Shown here one piece after another: positions 15,736 through 22,281 of a DNA stretch of 30,273 bases. Source of the stretch: a virus. The notes below the pieces were generated by a model, which saw only the letters and a list, made by a program, of their open reading frames with translations, did no database searches and was not told the origin of the DNA. Where the stretch lies: positions 1-30,273 of the IMG/VR virus record IMGVR_UViG_3300034118_000328. One strand, written 5' to 3'. Both the position numbers and the translations under genes were made by a program. How positions within the stretch are numbered: the stretch's first letter is position 1; every line of letters starts with the position of its first letter.

Positions 15736-16536
15736 TTACAGATTTGCAAAGGAGTCTAAGGCATACCAAACATGGGAATTGCGGTAACCACCAGGATGAG
15801 TGGGAATGATTGGGGTTACACCGTGCATGTTTCTCCATGCAGGGTAGACAAGAAGTGAATTATTAGTTTGATCGAAGGCGGCATTGTAATCAGGCACATA
15901 AAGATTGCCACCTGTGGAGTTTTGCCGTTTTGTGATGATGAGATTTATTGCGCCTTTGACATTGGCATTATCTTGATGGATTGGTGCTGCAATATTGCAA
16001 TTTGAGATTGTGGAGGAGAAATATGGAGTGAAGCGCCAAGGTTCAGGAACACGTTTTTGGATAACGGCAAGGTGTTTGGCATGTACGTCTGGGATGTAGT
16101 GAGCGACCAAGCCCATGGCGAGTTTGCCTGCTTTAAGCATGGCGCGGACAAATGTTGATGCTGTTGGTTTGGAATGAACCGATGAGCGTGAGGCATATGG
16201 TCTGCGCATATGTGGCTTAGGTGGCACACTGCCAAGGATGGCGGAATATTGAGAAACAACAAGGTAACGTCTCTTACCATCAGGACCAGGAGGCAAAGGG
16301 CGTTTACGATCCATCATGGTTTTGGGAACACGATCTGAGCGGACTTCAGCGTCTGCGATGTTGACAAGATTTTGTAGGTCTGACGGCAGTTCTTTTAGGA
16401 AAAGTCCTACTTGACTCCCATCAGGATCAAGAAGGATGCAGGATTCGGTAATGGTGGCTGGCTGTGTTGGACAAGTATCACCAATTTTGATGTTGTGTTT
16501 GATTGGGTTAAGGATTATGGACTGAAGTTTTTCCAT
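15736..16536 (-). CDS. TET/JBP-like 2-oxoglutarate Fe(II) dioxygenase
   Basis: The product has 266 residues. The C-terminal 90 residues show a double-stranded beta-helix oxygenase: His187-Gln-Asp189 and His238 as the iron triad, Arg252 in GGYRNSHVWYAL as the likely 2-oxoglutarate contact. Between them, TGGNLYVPDYN and LLVYPAWRNMHGVTPI match the GG-x-L-x-x-P-x-Y and H-G-x-x-P-I pattern of the TET/JBP family, which oxidises the methyl group of 5-methylcytosine or thymine in DNA. The N-terminal 170 residues have conserved-looking PPKPHMRRPYASRSSVHS and a helical part. The start overlaps the glycosyltransferase stop (TAATG). Substrate and even base cannot be told from sequence; a protein or nucleotide substrate is possible but the neighbours favour DNA. 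Confidence 0.8.
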   Translation of the reverse strand: MEKLQSIILNPIKHNIKIGDTCPTQPATITESCILLDPDGSQVGLFLKELPSDLQNLVNIADAEVRSDRVPKTMMDRKRPLPPGPDGKRRYLVVSQYSAILGSVPPKPHMRRPYASRSSVHSKPTASTFVRAMLKAGKLAMGLVAHYIPDVHAKHLAVIQKRVPEPWRFTPYFSSTISNCNIAAPIHQDNANVKGAINLIITKRQNSTGGNLYVPDYNAAFDQTNNSLLVYPAWRNMHGVTPIIPTHPGGYRNSHVWYALDSFANL

Positions 16537-17294
16537 TAGCGGACGATGCGATCAAGAGATTTAGCGTAAGCGGAAATATCTAGTTTGCAGTCAATACGAT
16601 CTTTTTTCTTGATGAGTTTAGTGTATGGAGCCCATTCTGCGGCAAGTTTTGCGGCTGCTTCGTGGTCGCGTTGTTGTTGGTAAAGGCTTTGCAAGCCCCC
16701 GGCATTTGTGCCGACACCTGGGCAAGCGAACCATGAGTGTGTATCAATGATGATGCCATCGGAATGTTTGATAGCTTGCATACAAAAATCACGATCCTCT
16801 TTGAGGTTTAACCTTGCGCGATACTGCCAGGTGATTTTTGGTATGTAGAGCAATGTGCAGACTTCCGCTGTTTTTTTATTGATTTGATAGCGTATTTTGC
16901 CAGTTGAGTAAGACCAAGCGTATTGACAATAATTGATGCCATTAAGCGGGAAACGGTATTGCTCAACCCTTGAATGGAAATCTGAAAGTATTTTGGCTGT
17001 ATCTTTAATAGTTTTGCCTTGCTTGGCATAGCCAAAGCCTTGGACATCATCATCTATCATCCAAATCCATTGTGCGGCAGTGGATTTGGCGTGATCTATG
17101 ATGAAATTACGAACGTAGGCAATGCCCTGATTGTTATCAGGCAATGTCAAAAGGTTTGGGACGCTGGCATTTTGATAAGCAGTACGGTCTTGTGGTTCAA
17201 CAACGTGGATGATGTTGAAATCATGCCCTGCGAACAGGATGTGTGTTTTGGTGGTTGGTCTGCCTTTGGACGGTATGTAGACAGTTGTTGTCAT
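16536..17294 (-). CDS. Glycosyltransferase, TET-associated type (GT-A fold)
   Basis: The product has 252 residues. Signs of a GT-A type enzyme are VYIPSKGRP at 5-13, GIAYVRNFI at 57-65, the metal/nucleotide-sugar motif IDDDV at 80-84, LKEDRDFCMQ near 164-173 (possible catalytic acid) and GVGTNAGG at 193-200. The IPSKGR start, the triple Asp, and the NAGG segment are as I recall for glycosyltransferases that sit beside TET/JBP genes in phages (TAGT). Such enzymes add sugar to the hydroxymethyl base made by the oxygenase. It overlaps the ParB gene upstream (ATGA) and the oxygenase downstream. The sugar cannot be predicted. Confidence 0.8.
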   Translation of the reverse strand: MTTTVYIPSKGRPTTKTHILFAGHDFNIIHVVEPQDRTAYQNASVPNLLTLPDNNQGIAYVRNFIIDHAKSTAAQWIWMIDDDVQGFGYAKQGKTIKDTAKILSDFHSRVEQYRFPLNGINYCQYAWSYSTGKIRYQINKKTAEVCTLLYIPKITWQYRARLNLKEDRDFCMQAIKHSDGIIIDTHSWFACPGVGTNAGGLQSLYQQQRDHEAAAKLAAEWAPYTKLIKKKDRIDCKLDISAYAKSLDRIVR

Positions 17295-17887
17295 GCTGCA
17301 TCCTTCAGGGCGTTAATCAGCATCATGCCAACATATTCACCATTTTTACGAGCCTGAGCAACAAGTGCTTGGGCTTCTTCATAGTCTTCTGGTTCGAAGT
17401 CAATTTGTATTGCTTTACGCACGCCTGCTGCAAATTCAGACAAGTCATCTTCATCATCTTCCAAGGCAGACAGGTCAATGTCTTCTCCAAAGGTAGGAAG
17501 ATCTTCGCCCCAGCCAAGAACAGTAAGATCAAAACCAAGTTCACCCAGCGCCTGCAGTTCTGATTGCAAGAGGTTGTCATCCCAGCCTGAGTTGAGGGCA
17601 AGCTGATTGTCTGCAATGACATAAGCGCGACGTTGCTGTGGCGTCAGATGAGACAGAGTGATGGTTGGAACCGTTTTGAGCCCAAGGATTTTGGCTGCCT
17701 CCAGGCGACCATGCCCAGCGATAATGTTAAGTTGGTCATCAACAAGAATTGGGTTCGTAAACCCAAACTCTTTGAAGGAATTTACGAGGCGTTCGATTTG
17801 AACTGGTGAATGAGTGCGGGGGTTTTTGTCGTATGGCTTGAGTTTGGTTACGGGGGTTTGGTCGATGAACTCTGGTGCAGTGACCAT
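17291..17887 (-). CDS. ParB/Srx-fold protein (ParB-like nuclease domain)
   Basis: The product has 198 residues. Residues 12-95 form a ParB N-terminal domain: KLKPYDKNPRTHS, then FGFTNPILVD, IIAGHGRLEAA with the GHGR box at 58-61, and RAYVIADNQLAL at 87-98. The C-terminal half is acidic and helical and lacks a ParB partition HTH. Lone ParB-fold proteins often accompany phage DNA-modification and methyltransferase genes, and ParB-fold domains are known as CTP or ATP binding and sometimes nuclease-like. Next to a TET/JBP and glycosyltransferase pair, a role in DNA modification or modification-dependent recognition is likely; this is inference. It starts eight bases after the upstream small gene. 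Confidence 0.85.
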   Translation of the reverse strand: MVTAPEFIDQTPVTKLKPYDKNPRTHSPVQIERLVNSFKEFGFTNPILVDDQLNIIAGHGRLEAAKILGLKTVPTITLSHLTPQQRRAYVIADNQLALNSGWDDNLLQSELQALGELGFDLTVLGWGEDLPTFGEDIDLSALEDDEDDLSEFAAGVRKAIQIDFEPEDYEEAQALVAQARKNGEYVGMMLINALKDAA

Positions 17888-17894
17888 TGTGTCG

Positions 17895-18077
17895 TCAGTG
17901 GTTTAGCTGTTGTTTTAGCTGATTCACCTTGGGTTCGACAAGGTGATGTGACGAAACGGTGCCACAGGTGTTGCCGATGCAGACGCGGACACTGCCGTCA
18001 TCGAGCGTATGGCAGATCGGCTGGACGGAAGTAGCGGCTGATTCCACCAGTGAGTTCAGACGGTCTCTGGGGGTCAT
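17895..18077 (-). CDS. Small hypothetical protein
   Basis: The product has 60 residues from ATG 18077: MTPRDRLNSLVESAATSV, then a Cys-containing middle (ICHTLDDGSVRVCIGNTCG) and a Lys/Gln-rich end. Its first 80 bases overlap the end of the next small gene upstream in another frame. The stop lies eight bases before ParB. Both overlapping frames look protein-like; this one is favoured by its close coupling to ParB. Function unknown. Confidence 0.5.
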   Translation of the reverse strand: MTPRDRLNSLVESAATSVQPICHTLDDGSVRVCIGNTCGTVSSHHLVEPKVNQLKQQLNH

Positions 18078-18168
18078 TGGTCTGGTGGTAGAGGGCTGTG
18101 AGGTAGTCGTCCCACAGTTTGAGCCAGTGCGCAACGTCTTGGTTGGTGGGGTTACGGCTTGACTTCAT
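17998..18168 (-). CDS. Small hypothetical protein
   Basis: The product has 56 residues from ATG 18168, overlapping the end of the ribbon-helix-helix-like gene by 17 bases. It contains NQDVAHWLKLWDDYLTALY, an amphipathic, aromatic-rich helix with ordinary residue use. It overlaps the next gene downstream by 80 bases, a long overlap, so one of the two may be wrong. No family recognised. Confidence 0.5.
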   Translation of the reverse strand: MKSSRNPTNQDVAHWLKLWDDYLTALYHQTNDPQRPSELTGGISRYFRPADLPYAR

Positions 18169-18451
18169 TTTGAAGGGAACAGAGGACAGCGGCTGCGATG
18201 CATTCGAGGACTGGGCGCGGTGCACTGCCTCTAGCAGCCCTACAAGCGGCTGTAACAGCGTTCTGATAGGCGTGCAGGGAGAAGGGCGCGGCAAGGGCTA
18301 CAGAGGCGCTAGCGGTCACCGTGGGGTCTCCTAGCGCACGCAGGCGGATGAGCTGCCCGCGTTCGATGTTCAGTTCCTTGGCTTGGCGTAGCAGGTGGTC
18401 GTTCTCGTCTTGGGTGAGATAAACCTTGACAGCGGTTCGTTTTTCAGTCAA
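18152..18451 (-). CDS. Ribbon-helix-helix-like small protein
   Basis: The product has 99 residues from TTG 18451, which lies three bases after the upstream stop. The N-terminus TAVKVYLTQDENDHLLRQAK followed by a second helix resembles the ribbon-helix-helix DNA-binding fold as in MobC- and CopG-type proteins: a strand, then two helices. The rest is Ala-rich and helical. Possibly a repressor of the early minus operon; this is inference. Confidence 0.6.
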   Translation of the reverse strand: MTEKRTAVKVYLTQDENDHLLRQAKELNIERGQLIRLRALGDPTVTASASVALAAPFSLHAYQNAVTAACRAARGSAPRPVLECIAAAVLCSLQNEVKP

Positions 18452-18454
18452 AAG

Positions 18455-18694
18455 TCAGTCCTGAACAGGGTTTCCAGGGTATTCGATCGGTGTCGTCAGT
18501 GCAAGATGACGTTCAACGATCAACCGAGTCAGCGCAGCATGAAGTCCGGGGTCATAGCCCGGAATCATTTTTTCGTCGATCCAGTCTTGAAGTTGCAAAA
18601 GCACAATGTCGGCTGTGTCGATGACTTCTTCAGCAGCAGTTGCCCAGGCATTAGGAATCAACTGAAGACGTTTGTCAAAGCGGTTTGATGACAT
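18455..18694 (-). CDS. Small hypothetical protein
   Basis: The product has 79 residues, mostly helical, with LIPNAWATAAEEVIDTADIV near the middle and LTRLIVERHLAL later. It starts three bases after the upstream gene stops. I do not recognise a family. Tight packing in the replication and modification operon is the main support. Confidence 0.6.
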   Translation of the reverse strand: MSSNRFDKRLQLIPNAWATAAEEVIDTADIVLLQLQDWIDEKMIPGYDPGLHAALTRLIVERHLALTTPIEYPGNPVQD

Positions 18695-18697
18695 AAC

Positions 18698-18931
18698 TCA
18701 AAAAGGGAGCGGGGTTTCGTCATTTGCGGGTACAAAGTCGCGTGGGTTGACCACTTCGACCTTGGGGTCAGCGTCATCGACGGGATCGCGTAGCAGGTTG
18801 CGGTACATGCCTGGGTTGATGTGACCGGGCGGTGGTGCGTCAAAGTCCTCTAGCACGCACCGCTTGGCATCGATGAGGCGCTGCAGGAGCTTGCGGGCAC
18901 CGACAGCGGTTGAGATTGGTTTGAGTGCCAT
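18698..18931 (-). CDS. Small hypothetical protein
   Basis: The product has 77 residues. An N-terminal helix (VGARKLLQRLIDAKRCVLED) is followed by a Pro/Gly-rich segment (PPPGHINPGMYRNLLRD) and an acidic end. The Pro-rich patch with RNLLRDP resembles linker peptides in phage replication regions, but no family is recognised. Its ATG overlaps the upstream stop by one base (TGATG). Confidence 0.6.
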   Translation of the reverse strand: MALKPISTAVGARKLLQRLIDAKRCVLEDFDAPPPGHINPGMYRNLLRDPVDDADPKVEVVNPRDFVPANDETPLPF

Positions 18932-19227
18932 CAGGAGAATGCCTCCTCGCGCTTGCGCTCCTCATCGGCAAACGGATGCAGGACAAATCTGCCAGGGCTG
19001 ACGCCTTCGATGGCAGGCTTGTGGGTCATGTACCGACCGAACTCGTCGTAGCGCCCCACGCAATACGGGTAAGCGTTACGCAGTTGGAACTTATCAAGCT
19101 TGCGCTGCGCTTCATCAAAGTCGTCAGCATCAACGGTACGGAACGCTGGTGCGGTGCCTTCCTTGGCAGCTTTGGGCAGGACGGCAAAAACAAATTGGTT
19201 ACGGCTTTCTGGGCTGAACAGTTTCAT
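18931..19227 (-). CDS. Hypothetical protein in replication block
   Basis: The product has 98 residues from ATG 19227, chosen because it overlaps the stop of the O-like gene by four bases (ATGA); the frame upstream is a shadow of that gene. It has FVFAVLPKAAKEGTAPAFRT and RNAYPYCVGRYDEFGRYM, and ends in a basic/acidic tail. Its position right after the O-like gene suggests a replication helper such as a helicase loader partner, but nothing in the sequence shows this. Confidence 0.6.
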   Translation of the reverse strand: MKLFSPESRNQFVFAVLPKAAKEGTAPAFRTVDADDFDEAQRKLDKFQLRNAYPYCVGRYDEFGRYMTHKPAIEGVSPGRFVLHPFADEERKREEAFS

Positions 19228-19997
19228 CGGATCACATCGGGGATGTAGTTGGTGGTGTTGAGGGGGCGGTCGTTGACGGTGAGGTAACGCTCGTCGCGTA
19301 GCCAGCGGAAGCAATCAGGCAAGGGGCTGACGAACGTGCCCGCTGCGAGGTGCTGATGGCTGATCTCAGTTTCCAATGCTTCGAGCAAGCTGGCAACGGT
19401 TTCGGTCCGGAGAGTTTTCTGCCACTGCCCAAGGGCTTTGGGCTTTGACTGACTGGCAGCGCGTACAGGGGCTGAAAGGTACGTTTTCCAGAACTGCTCA
19501 AAGGCTGGATCGCCTTTGGTTCTACGCCTTGGCGCGGGTTGGTCAGACGCTGCTGGAAACTCGTTTTCCAGCTTTACATGGGTTCTTGTTATGGGTTCTT
19601 GTTCATGGGTTCTTGTTTGTAGGTCGTTTTCGACCTGGGTAGCTAGGTCGTTTTCGACCTGACCCCTAGGTCGTTTTTGACCTGGGTCGTTTTTGACCTT
19701 AGGTCGTTTTCGACCTGGGTGGTCTAGGACGACGTGGTACACGGCACTGGTGCCAGGGCGGCGTTCAACCTCCAGCCAGCCGGTTTCTACAAGTGTGCTC
19801 AAGGACCGCTGAACGACCTTCCGTGAGATACCAGAACGATCTGAGATTGTTTGCAGTGATGCGTAGCAGCCTTTCGGGGAGTTCCAGCCGAACCTGTGTA
19901 ACCAGAGATAAACAACGATGGCTTTTGAATCGATGCCGGCGTCCATGAGTTTGTATGGGACGGCAGCAAAAGCCGTGGACTTAACCGCAGCGGTCAT
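19224..19997 (-). CDS. Phage replication protein O-like, winged helix
   Basis: The product has 257 residues from ATG 19997. Residues 43-85 form a winged helix-turn-helix (YASLQTISDRSGISRKVVQR, then LVETGWLEVERR). The C-terminal part has FEQFWKTYLSAPVRAASQSK, KALGQWQKTL and ending FRWLRDERYL, the layout of replisome-organiser C-termini in many phages. The linker at residues 94-140 is encoded by two repeat arrays. In lambda the origin iterons lie inside gene O in the same place. An earlier GTG at 20042 is in frame, with AGGGG directly abutting it; neither start has a well-spaced ribosome site. Confidence 0.75.
   Translation of the reverse strand: MTAAVKSTAFAAVPYKLMDAGIDSKAIVVYLWLHRFGWNSPKGCYASLQTISDRSGISRKVVQRSLSTLVETGWLEVERRPGTSAVYHVVLDHPGRKRPKVKNDPGQKRPRGQVENDLATQVENDLQTRTHEQEPITRTHVKLENEFPAASDQPAPRRRTKGDPAFEQFWKTYLSAPVRAASQSKPKALGQWQKTLRTETVASLLEALETEISHQHLAAGTFVSPLPDCFRWLRDERYLTVNDRPLNTTNYIPDVIR
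19578..19617. repeat. Three direct repeats ATGGGTTCTTGTT
   Basis: Three perfect 13-base copies lie at 19578-19590, 19591-19603 and 19605-19617. Spacings of 13 and 14 place them in different reading frames of the O-like gene, so the conservation is at DNA level. They directly follow the five-copy array at 19621-19716 and may be part of an origin. Confidence 0.75.
19621..19716. repeat. Five-copy AGGTCGTTTTCGACCT array
   Basis: Copies start at 19621, 19645, 19668, 19684 and 19701. Each is a six-base inverted repeat around TTTT. Copies 1, 2 and 5 are identical, copies 3 and 4 have TTTTTGACCT, and copy 4 begins G instead of A. Spacings of 24, 23, 16 and 17 read in different frames (as KRP, VKND or VEND), so selection acts on DNA, not peptide. 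Candidate iterons bound by the protein of the same gene, or operators. Confidence 0.85.
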
Positions 19998-20021
19998 GTA
20001 AGATTTGCCCGTGATTTGTCT

Positions 20022-20059
20022 ACGCCTTGCAGGGTCCTTCACCCCTGCGGGGCGTTTTT
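20022..20059 (+). terminator. Plus-facing terminator hairpin
   Basis: On the plus strand, 20023-20034 pairs with 20043-20054 over 12 pairs (ten Watson-Crick and two U-G), with an eight-base loop, followed by TTTTT at 20055-20059. It faces right although no plus-strand gene lies to its left. Its loop spans the in-frame GTG at 20042 of the O-like gene, and its T-run ends at the first base of the stop codon (TGA, 20059-20061) of the small RHH gene. Its job is not clear. Confidence 0.6.
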
Positions 20060-20232
20060 CATTGTGGCAGCAGTGGCAAGTCTTTAGTGACGCTGCCCGC
20101 CTTGGTTTCTACCGCTTCAAACAAGAGTTGGTTGACAAATGCCTTGCGGGTCAGATGGGATGGCTGGATTGCGTCAATGCGTGACAAAATAGCTTTGTCG
20201 ATGGCGATGCTTGTTGCTCTGCCAATAGTCAT
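20059..20232 (-). CDS. Small ribbon-helix-helix protein
   Basis: The product has 57 residues from ATG 20232: MTIGRATSIAIDKAILSRID, then QPSHLTRKAFVNQLLFEAV. A strand (TSIAID) followed by two helices is the layout of small Arc/CopG-type repressors. It starts 32 bases from the divergent nuclease gene, so it is well placed to repress both directions. It is the first gene of the minus-strand transcript. Confidence 0.6.
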   Translation of the reverse strand: MTIGRATSIAIDKAILSRIDAIQPSHLTRKAFVNQLLFEAVETKAGSVTKDLPLLPQ

Positions 20233-20264
20233 GAGCGTCGATTTTGGTTTGAAACCGATCTATT

Positions 20265-20903
20265 ATGGCATCACAGCAAAGCGACAGCACGTTGCTCAAG
20301 CCGATTTCTGGTCTCCAGTTCAACAGTGACCTGCATCGTTATCGGTACAACGGGCGTTGGCTGCCATTTAGCGTTTCGCGCATCACCAACCGCACCACAC
20401 CAGAACAGGAGGCGCAGTTTGAGCGAACCAAGCACATTTGGGCGCCACGCGGCACGACTATCCATGCCTTCTGCGAGGCAATGCTGCTAGGCGAAGAGCT
20501 GCCCGAGACTGATTACACGGCGTGGACCGATGAGCTGCAGGAGTGCTGGCTGCTGCGTGACTCTGATGCACTGGCTGTTGAGTACAGGCTGTGCGATGCC
20601 CGCAAGGGCGTTGGCGGCAGCTTTGACTTCCTACTGCGGACATCAAATGGAAAGATCGTGCTCGGTGACCTGAAGACCGTTGGCAGCAACTCAGGCGTAA
20701 CGCAACGCAAGCCAGCCACAGCACAGCTTGGGGGCTACCTTGCCATGTTGATCGACCATCACCCGATGGTGACGGTGGACTGGTGCTACACAGTGGTGGT
20801 CGGTCCTGGGCGCTGCAGGGTAATCCAAAGTGAGCCTGACGAGTGCTTGGGTGCTTGGGTGGATGCTTGGGACGCCTTCAAAGTCCATAGCTGCCCATTC
20901 TAA
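20265..20903 (+). CDS. PD-(D/E)XK nuclease superfamily protein
   Basis: The product has 212 residues. Motifs of the Cas4/RecB/lambda-exonuclease-like fold are seen in order: RGTTIHAFCEAM (62-73), VEYRL (105-109), GGSFDFLL with Asp121, GDLKT with Asp135 and Lys137, and QLGGYLAML (154-162), the usual motif IV. It probably supplies a 5'-3' exonuclease for recombination with the annealing protein and SSB encoded later. The stop is followed by 32 bases and then the first strong promoter. Confidence 0.85.
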   Translation: MASQQSDSTLLKPISGLQFNSDLHRYRYNGRWLPFSVSRITNRTTPEQEAQFERTKHIWAPRGTTIHAFCEAMLLGEELPETDYTAWTDELQECWLLRDSDALAVEYRLCDARKGVGGSFDFLLRTSNGKIVLGDLKTVGSNSGVTQRKPATAQLGGYLAMLIDHHPMVTVDWCYTVVVGPGRCRVIQSEPDECLGAWVDAWDAFKVHSCPF

Positions 20904-20935
20904 ATTGTTTCAAATAATTTCAGCGTGGAAACCGC

Positions 20936-20964
20936 TTGCTTTTTGGTTGGTTTTGCTGTTTAAT
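20936..20964 (+). promoter_or_regulatory. Promoter P1 (TTGCTT-17-TTTAAT)
   Basis: A -35 TTGCTT at 20936-20941 and -10 TTTAAT at 20959-20964 with a 17-base spacer. It lies 33 bases after the nuclease gene and about 44 bases before ATG 21008. It shares most of its bases, including the spacer, with P2 at 23434-23462. It drives the first small-gene operon. Confidence 0.7.
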
Positions 20965-21007
20965 AGAGGTACGGGGCGCTTGTGCTCCACATCTCACTTT
21001 GTAAATC

Positions 21008-21187
21008 ATGCAAACCATTCAAGAGCAACTGGACGCAACCAAGCTGTTGTTGTCTGATGCCCAAACTGAATATGCGCATTCATTTGCTCGTGGCGACTTT
21101 GCCGCATGTGGTCCTGCCAAGCGCCGCGCCAACAAACTGATGCGCGAAGTGCAGTTCTTGGTGGCTCAAAAACTTGCAGCACTCTGA
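21008..21187 (+). CDS. Small helical hypothetical protein
   Basis: The product has 59 residues from ATG 21008, the first gene after P1. It is a helical protein with QEQLDATKLLLSDAQTEYA and basic KRRANKLMREVQFLVAQ. No ribosome site stands out before the ATG. Function unknown. Confidence 0.65.
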   Translation: MQTIQEQLDATKLLLSDAQTEYAHSFARGDFAACGPAKRRANKLMREVQFLVAQKLAAL

Positions 21188-21190
21188 ACC

Positions 21191-21442
21191 ATGAAAACCT
21201 TTGAAGTCGGTCAGGTTTATTACGGCACGCTTTGCGTTGCCCATGGGGACTTCCCAGTTCGTTGCATCAAACGTTCTGACAAGTCTGTTTGGTTTGAGCA
21301 TGTCACTATGCCTCATGCTTACGGCGCAGGACGTTGCAAGCTCCATAAGTTCGATAATGGCACTGAAGCTGCCGAATTTCGTCGTTGGTACATCAGCAGC
21401 ACCAAACTTACTGGAGGCGATTTCGACCCCATGACCATCTGA
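21191..21442 (+). CDS. Small hypothetical protein, beta type
   Basis: The product has 83 residues, starting three bases after the previous stop. It has FEVGQVYYGTLCVAHGDFPV and VWFEHVTMPHAY, a beta-rich pattern with several aromatic residues, and ends in GGDFDPMTI. Resembles small phage proteins of the type found near recombination operons; no function known. Confidence 0.65.
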   Translation: MKTFEVGQVYYGTLCVAHGDFPVRCIKRSDKSVWFEHVTMPHAYGAGRCKLHKFDNGTEAAEFRRWYISSTKLTGGDFDPMTI

Positions 21443-21445
21443 TTC

Positions 21446-21631
21446 ATGTACGAAGTTTTTTGCACCATTACAGATGAACTTGGAACCCGCACTGTCTCAA
21501 CCGGCTCTGCCGCATTTCTTGAAATCGTCGCGTACGACAAGCTTGACCTTCTCAAACGCAACTGCACCATCGAGGGCGCAACGTTCTTCGTTGAATACGC
21601 CCCGCAGACGGATGCGTGGAATTCCTTCTAA
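21446..21631 (+). CDS. Small hypothetical protein
   Basis: The product has 61 residues: MYEVFCTITDELGTRTV, a middle helix AFLEIVAYDKLDLL, and an aromatic end. It is packed three bases after the neighbour upstream and four bases before the next. No family recognised. Confidence 0.6.
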   Translation: MYEVFCTITDELGTRTVSTGSAAFLEIVAYDKLDLLKRNCTIEGATFFVEYAPQTDAWNSF

Positions 21632-21635
21632 AACC

Positions 21636-21758
21636 ATGAACCGCGTCAACAATGCTATTTGCCTGCTGTTTGCTACCGCAGCTTTTGCCATGATTGGATT
21701 TGAGGCTGCCGGTCATCATGGCTCAACCCATTCCGGCACCCAGGAGTTGCGGAGATGA
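21636..21758 (+). CDS. Tiny membrane protein
   Basis: The product has 40 residues from ATG 21636. ICLLFATAAFAMIGFEAAG at 8-26 is a hydrophobic segment, either a signal anchor or one membrane span, with a polar His/Ser-rich end. The stop overlaps the next start (ATGA). Function unknown. Confidence 0.55.
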   Translation: MNRVNNAICLLFATAAFAMIGFEAAGHHGSTHSGTQELRR

Positions 21759-21961
21759 CCACCACCAGCACCAACCGTCGTGACCATGTTTACGTCTGCA
21801 ATTTTGATGCCGTAGAACTTGATCTGTTGTACGAACTGGCACGCGACGCACGCAATAGCCTGCCAGACCCAGAAGATCAAATTGAAGAAGGCAGTTGGGC
21901 TGATGCCATTATCAAGCTCGACTCCAAACTGACTAAGCTTTTTCGCCAACGCCGCCAATGA
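21755..21961 (+). CDS. Small hypothetical protein
   Basis: The product has 68 residues: Thr-rich start, then a helical part VELDLLYELARDARN and SWADAIIKLDSKLTKLFRQ. The gene overlaps its neighbours at both ends by four bases (ATGA). Helical, acidic in the middle and basic at the end. No family recognised. Confidence 0.6.
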   Translation: MTTTSTNRRDHVYVCNFDAVELDLLYELARDARNSLPDPEDQIEEGSWADAIIKLDSKLTKLFRQRRQ

Positions 21962-22089
21962 ACCCCTACAACCTGACGTGGCAAACAAGACTATTGTTTT
22001 GGTTGCTTTCTATGCGCCCAGATGTCACCGCAATCCGTCTGCGCTCTGAAGTAGACCACCTCCAACACTGCCTTGTGAAATCACGATGA
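21958..22089 (+). CDS. Tiny hypothetical protein
   Basis: The product has 43 residues from ATG 21958. It begins MNPYNLTWQTRLLFWLLSMR, an aromatic-rich amphipathic or weak membrane helix, followed by VTAIRLRSEVDHLQHCLVK. ATGA overlaps at both ends support the call. Function unknown. Confidence 0.55.
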   Translation: MNPYNLTWQTRLLFWLLSMRPDVTAIRLRSEVDHLQHCLVKSR

Positions 22090-22271
22090 AACGACCACTC
22101 GTACGCTCTGTGCCAATGGAATTGATTCTCACGGGTTTCCATTGGGAAACCGTCCGGGAGGAATATTTCCTAAAGTACGGGCAATTTGCAAAAGCCCAAG
22201 ACTGCAAACAGCTTCGCGCTTTGTACAAAGAACGTCTTTGGAACGAGTGCGGCATTGACGTTACCCTCTGA
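22086..22271 (+). CDS. Small hypothetical protein
   Basis: The product has 61 residues, overlapping the previous stop (ATGA). It has MELILTGFHWETVREEYF and a helix-rich end with LRALYKERLWNECGIDV. Ordinary soluble small protein; no family recognised. Confidence 0.6.
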   Translation: MKRPLVRSVPMELILTGFHWETVREEYFLKYGQFAKAQDCKQLRALYKERLWNECGIDVTL

Positions 22272-22281
22272 TTTTACAAAA

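Noticed and set aside
18152-18451. Plasmid mobilisation (MobC) gene
   Set aside because: The N-terminus resembles MobC, but there is no relaxase or transfer origin nearby; a small ribbon-helix-helix regulator fits a phage better.
19578-19716. CRISPR array
   Set aside because: The repeats are short, are in a coding gene and lack unique spacers of uniform length; they fit iterons or operators.
20233-20264. Divergent promoters in the 32-base gap
   Set aside because: TATTATG at the plus start and CATAATA on the minus strand look like -10 elements, but no good -35 could be placed for either; left out as not supportable.
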